A stretch of 47,443 nucleotides of DNA from an uncultured Clostridia bacterium. GTDB lineage: Bacteria; Bacillota; Clostridia; Lachnospirales; Anaerotignaceae. Positions 44,402 through 47,443 of the stretch are shown here, one piece after another (the first letter of the stretch is position 1; every line of letters starts with the position of its first letter). The notes under the pieces are model-generated. The model did no database searches. It saw only the letters and a list, made by a program, of their open reading frames with translations, and was not told the DNA's origin. The DNA is taken from assembly GCA_944377425.1 (NCBI GenBank), contig CALWEX010000047.1, forward strand, positions 1 through 47,443, read 5' to 3'. The translations under genes were made by a program, and so were the position numbers.

Positions 44402-45823
44402 TTATTCTTTTCCGTTCCAGCAATATGTGCATACTTTGTTGCGGTCAATTCCAATAGCCTCTAAAAGACCATCTAATGACTGATAGCCAAGAGAGTTAAA
44501 TCCAAGCTTTTCACATATTGTTTTAAGCATGCATTTTCCTCTTTCTGTTGTTGAATCAGCATATTCCTCTATATGCTTCTGGCCTTCATCGCCTTCAAGT
44601 TCCTGAATAGTTCTGCGGGCAATAAGCTCCATATCAGAATTACTTCTGGAGAAGTTAAGATATTTACAGCCATACATTATAGGAGGACAAGCAGAGCGCA
44701 TGTGTATTTCCGCAGCATGAGCACTGAAAAGGAAATCAACTGTTTCTCTAAGCTGTGTGCCACGAACGATAGAGTCATCTACAAAAAGAAGTTTTTTGCC
44801 ATTTATCAGTTCTGGCACAGGTATCTGTTTCATTTTAGCTACCTGATTGCGCACAGACTGGTTTGCAGGCATAAATGAACGAGGCCATGTAGGTGTATAC
44901 TTAACAAAAGGACGTGCAAAAGCATAGCCGCTTTCTTTTGAATAGCCTATAGCATGTGGCAGACCAGAATCTGGAACACCGGCAACATAGTCAACATCAG
45001 GCAAAGTACCGTTTTTCTTTTCGTTGCGAGCCATAATTTCACCGTTGCGGTAGCGCATTACTTCAACATTTTTGCCTTCGTAATTTGAGTTAGGGTATCC
45101 GTAATATGTCCAAAGGAAAGCGCATATTTTCATTTCTTCTCCGGCAGGTGACACTGTTTCATACCCGTCTGGAGTTATTTTAACTATTTCGTGTGGGCCA
45201 AGCTCGTAAGCATTTTCATAGCCTAATTTTTGATAAGCAAATGACTCGAATGATACACAGTAGCCGTTTTCATTTTTGCCTATAAGAACAGGAAGGCGGC
45301 CAAGTTTATCGCGGGCAGCTATTATTCCTTCAGGTGTAAGTATTAATACTGTAGCAGAACCGTCTATTAATTCCTGAGCATGGAGTATACCAGATACTAT
45401 GTCATCTTTTTGATTTATAAGGGCTGCAATAAGCTCTGTTGAATTAACCTTTCCTGAACTCATAGCCATAAACTGATGGCCATGGTCTGAAAAATATTGC
45501 TTAACAAGCTCTTCGGCATTATTTATAGCGCCTACTGTAGTAATGGCGTAAAGGCCTAAATGCGAACGCACTAAAAGCGGCTGAGGGTCGCTGTCACTTA
45601 TACAGCCAATACCTGAACAGCCGTGAAAATCTATTAAATCCTTATCAAACTTAGTACGAAAAGGAGTATTTTCAATATTGTGTATTTGGCGTTGGAATCC
45701 GTACTGCGGGTCGTATATAGTCATACCGCCTCTACGTGTACCTAAATGTGAATGATAATCAACTCCAAAAAAAACATCAAGCGCACAATCTGTCTTGGAA
45801 GTAACTCCAAAAAAACCGCCCAT
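44402..45823 (-). CDS. Amidophosphoribosyltransferase-like protein lacking the glutaminase cysteine
   Basis: 473 residues with both PurF domains. The phosphoribosyltransferase part is intact, with the PRPP loop FVDDSIVRGTQ. Cysteines fit a 4Fe-4S cluster as in B. subtilis PurF (MKICAFLW, RSACPPI, and terminal CTYC). The N-terminal glutamine-hydrolysing domain has no cysteine at the start: MGGFFGV replaces the usual Cys-Gly-Val-x-Gly. The oxyanion motif HNG is TVG, and the Asp of SDTE is Ser (NSTE). I recall similar sequences in other Clostridia annotated as PurF. It may use free ammonia or serve another role. GGAGG precedes the ATG. Confidence 0.85.
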   Translation of the reverse strand: MGGFFGVTSKTDCALDVFFGVDYHSHLGTRRGGMTIYDPQYGFQRQIHNIENTPFRTKFDKDLIDFHGCSGIGCISDSDPQPLLVRSHLGLYAITTVGAINNAEELVKQYFSDHGHQFMAMSSGKVNSTELIAALINQKDDIVSGILHAQELIDGSATVLILTPEGIIAARDKLGRLPVLIGKNENGYCVSFESFAYQKLGYENAYELGPHEIVKITPDGYETVSPAGEEMKICAFLWTYYGYPNSNYEGKNVEVMRYRNGEIMARNEKKNGTLPDVDYVAGVPDSGLPHAIGYSKESGYAFARPFVKYTPTWPRSFMPANQSVRNQVAKMKQIPVPELINGKKLLFVDDSIVRGTQLRETVDFLFSAHAAEIHMRSACPPIMYGCKYLNFSRSNSDMELIARRTIQELEGDEGQKHIEEYADSTTERGKCMLKTICEKLGFNSLGYQSLDGLLEAIGIDRNKVCTYCWNGKE

Positions 45824-46223
45824 TGTTAAATTCCTCCCACTTTATAAATATAGTATTTCTGAATATGCCTTAAATGAGTTTATATGTCGGTATTAAGCCG
45901 GAAACAATAAAGTGTGGCTTATATGTGCCGATTTACATTATAGGATAAGTTTTATTTTATCAAATATAGTAGGTTCATTCAATCGCTTATAGCATGATTT
46001 TTTACAAAAACTATGAAATTTTATTATTTTCGTCAAATTTTACGTTATGTTTACATTAGTGATGTTGTAAATAGAATAAAATTATTATGCTTTTTTGCTT
46101 TAAATTTTTTAAATATATAATTTATTATTTACTTTTTTATAAATCATATATTCGCTTTGTTGTAATATTGGCAAAACATATAATTCTGATTTAGGGGAAG
46201 AATAAATTTTAAAGAGGTGTTAT
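45824..46223. other. AT-rich divergent intergenic region
   Basis: 400 bp. It holds the minus-strand promoter and leader hairpin of the PurF-like gene (45887-45963) and, near 46179-46184, a TATAAT that may serve the PrsW-like gene (its -35 is weak). The 46000-46140 stretch is very AT-rich, and nothing else is supported. Confidence 0.65.
45887..45963 (-). promoter_or_regulatory. Promoter and leader hairpin of the PurF-like gene
   Basis: Minus strand: TTGATA (45963-45958), a short 15-base spacer, TATAAT (45942-45937). The RNA would begin near 45930 and fold at once: TCGG...AAGCC pairs with GGCTT...CCGA (45931-45887), with an asymmetric internal loop and a 16-base apical loop. It does not fit the purine or PRPP riboswitch classes as I know them. 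Confidence 0.45.
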
Positions 46224-46883
46224 ATGTTATTTCAATTAGCGGCAGCTCCAGCAGCCATGCTGGCGTTATTTGTATTTTTTAAAGACAGATATGAAGAAGA
46301 ACCTTATTATATGCTCATAACTTCTATAGTTTTTGGCTTTTTATCATGCGGATATGTTTTGGCACTAGATTTAGCTATAGAAAAATTGCCTATGCCTCAA
46401 GGAAGCTTGTTTTCGGTTTTTGTGCTTTCTGCTGGTACTGAGGAGTTTATAAAGCTTATATTTGTGTTTTTTATAAGTTTTAAAAACAGGCATTTGAATG
46501 AGCCCTTTGATGCTGTAGTATACAGTTCTTATGTATGTTTGGGGTTTGCTTGGGCTGAAAACATAATATATGTTTTTTCGCCTGAGCTTGGCGGTGTAAA
46601 TACAGCTTTTATGAGAGCAATTTTTTCAGTTCCTGGGCATTTTCTTTTTTCTGTTTTAATGGGGTACAATTTGGCTTCTTTTACGTATTATAAAAAGGGG
46701 ATTAAATACTTGGTGTATTCTTTTTTATTCCCATATACAGCTCATGCAGTTTATAATTTGATTTTAGTTTGGGAAAATAACATGTACCTTTTATTTTTTA
46801 TACCTTACATTTTGTTTTTATGGATTTACTGTTTAAAAAAGATGAAGCTGTTAAGCATTAAATCGCCATTTAAAAAGTCGTAA
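46224..46883 (+). CDS. PrsW-family intramembrane metalloprotease
   Basis: 219 residues with about seven membrane helices. Family motifs: KDRYEEEPYYML near the N-terminus, AGTEEFIKL (the EE-x-x-K motif), GFAWAENIIYVF and VPGHFLFSVLMGY with the conserved His. In Bacillus, PrsW performs site-1 cleavage of anti-sigma factor RsiW; no anti-sigma gene is nearby, so the substrate is unknown. An AGAGGTG ribosome site lies upstream. Confidence 0.88.
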   Translation: MLFQLAAAPAAMLALFVFFKDRYEEEPYYMLITSIVFGFLSCGYVLALDLAIEKLPMPQGSLFSVFVLSAGTEEFIKLIFVFFISFKNRHLNEPFDAVVYSSYVCLGFAWAENIIYVFSPELGGVNTAFMRAIFSVPGHFLFSVLMGYNLASFTYYKKGIKYLVYSFLFPYTAHAVYNLILVWENNMYLLFFIPYILFLWIYCLKKMKLLSIKSPFKKS

Positions 46884-47017
46884 TAAAAGGTATTTGTTAT
46901 TGATATACGGTAATAATAGATTAAGGCAGGATTTTGATGATAATCAGTGTTTTATCAGAAATAAAAAGATGTGGTTTGAATTATTAAAAATATATTGAAC
47001 CATAAGGAGGAAAGTGT

Positions 47018-47260
47018 ATGAAACATTTTGGAATTGACGAAGTAAGAGATATGATAAAGGATGTAAGAAATACAGAGGAAAAAAAGTCAATGTATATTAT
47101 ATTGGGTGCTTTGGCAGCCGTTGCTGTAGGTGCTATGGCTATAGCAGCAATAGTTATTAAAAACCATTGCTGCACTTGTGATGAGTATGATTACTATGAT
47201 GATTGGGATAGTGATTACGAAACAAATGATGAAATTAAAGACGAAAAACAAGATGATTAA
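47018..47260 (+). CDS. Small single-pass membrane protein with acidic tail
   Basis: 80 residues. I do not recognise a family. A charged N-terminal helix (to about 23) precedes one Ala-rich membrane helix (about 25-47), then KNHCCTCDEY and a tail of almost only Asp, Glu, Tyr, Asn and Lys. The three clustered cysteines just after the helix could bind metal or be acylated. A consensus AAGGAGG site 7 bases before the ATG and a perfect terminator palindrome after it make it a real gene. Confidence 0.75.
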   Translation: MKHFGIDEVRDMIKDVRNTEEKKSMYIILGALAAVAVGAMAIAAIVIKNHCCTCDEYDYYDDWDSDYETNDEIKDEKQDD

Positions 47261-47280
47261 TTTATTGGTTTAATTTAGCT

Positions 47281-47316
47281 AAAAGCAGTATTTGTTAATT
47301 AACAAATACTGCTTTT
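47281..47316. terminator. Perfect 36-base palindrome, bidirectional terminator
   Basis: The arms 47281-47298 and 47299-47316 are exact reverse complements (core GCAGTATTTGTTAA), flanked by A and T runs. Confidence 0.85.
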
Positions 47317-47324
47317 ATTGGTGC

Positions 47325-47443
47325 TTTAGCGTAAATAAACCCCTGGTTCTACCAGGGGTAGATAAAATACCTTGGTAAGTGAAAACCTCCATGATACGAT
47401 AAAGATGGTTTGGCAGCCGCATCAAAAAAAGTATCATGGAGGT
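47325..47443 (+). mobile_element. Left end of an IS200/IS605-like element (truncated by window edge)
   Basis: A 9-bp subterminal hairpin (47339-47347 with 47351-47359, CCCCTGGT/ACCAGGGG) resembles the end hairpins of IS200/IS605 elements. Then ACCTCCATGATAC (47385-47397) is exactly complementary to GTATCATGGAGGT (47431-47443), burying a GGAGGT ribosome site. IS200 is known to block its transposase translation with just such a stem. The transposase itself would start beyond the window. The left boundary is an estimate. Confidence 0.55.

Noticed and set aside
45887..45931. Purine or PRPP riboswitch before the PurF-like gene
   Set aside because: There is no three-way junction with the conserved purine-riboswitch loops and no ykkC-type core; it is only a simple stem.
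1..47443. CRISPR arrays, tRNA, rRNA or prophage genes
   Set aside because: I found no regularly spaced repeats, tRNA-like cloverleafs, rRNA segments or phage structural genes when reading through.

Overview
The window looks like a chromosomal segment of a low-GC, anaerobic, endospore-forming member of the class Clostridia. Family is not resolved; it resembles Lachnospiraceae or related lineages. The evidence is AT-rich DNA with strong Shine-Dalgarno sites, the forespore sigma factor genes (spoIIAA-spoIIAB-sigF and sigG), a BofC-like protein, a SpoVB/MurJ-type flippase, an isolated clpC, IspD of the MEP isoprenoid pathway, and a CD1871A-family CXXC gene set typical of clostridia. Almost everything is chromosomal housekeeping; the only mobile DNA seen is the left end of an IS200/IS605-like element at the extreme right edge.

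Layout. 1-3024: tail of a MoxR ATPase, its VWA partner, then a promoter-led DUF402-radC-pspC operon. 3274-5924 (minus): a Kef-type antiporter and an LCP cell-wall ligase, each with its own consensus promoter. 6122-9682: sigG behind a good sigma-F promoter, a MaoC hydratase/isochorismatase pair behind a promoter overlapped by a palindrome, and the spoIIA operon. 9782-15753: zapA, U32 peptidase, SEDS polymerase and penicillin-binding transpeptidase, a division/cell-wall block. 15898-17388 (minus): NhaC antiporter. 17560-21434: sbcD-sbcC. 21493-22383 (minus): DegV, divergent from carD. 22820-25624: carD, PIN/TRAM protein, ispD, rnhA. 25740-33422: cold shock protein, typA/bipA, spoVB-like flippase, bofC-like gene, a putative small RNA, GH13 amylase and RluA-type pseudouridine synthase. 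33716-37793: clpC, AEC transporter and an unknown protein with an internal repeat. 37949-39662: thioredoxin-like lipoprotein, 49-residue CXXC membrane protein and membrane polyferredoxin. 39730-44123: M16 peptidase, DUF378 protein, a DapL-like aminotransferase homologue without its catalytic lysine, and hflX. 44402-45823 (minus): PurF-like protein without the catalytic cysteine. 46224-47260: PrsW-like protease and a small membrane protein.

How it fits together. Sporulation logic can be read from the DNA: a sigma-H-like promoter before spoIIA (making sigma-F), a sigma-F promoter before sigG, and a sigma-G promoter before the bofC-like gene. The observations I rate highest are: an intact aminotransferase-fold gene that has lost several PLP-site residues; the lipoprotein/CXXC/polyferredoxin cluster, which could form an extracytoplasmic thiol-reduction relay; a PurF-family protein with a dismantled glutaminase site; a probable one-base frameshift or non-AUG start in the PIN/TRAM gene; a compact intergenic RNA candidate; and several structured leaders (carD, ispD, purF-like, clpC). 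All assignments come from reading sequence and recalling family motifs; no database search was run.
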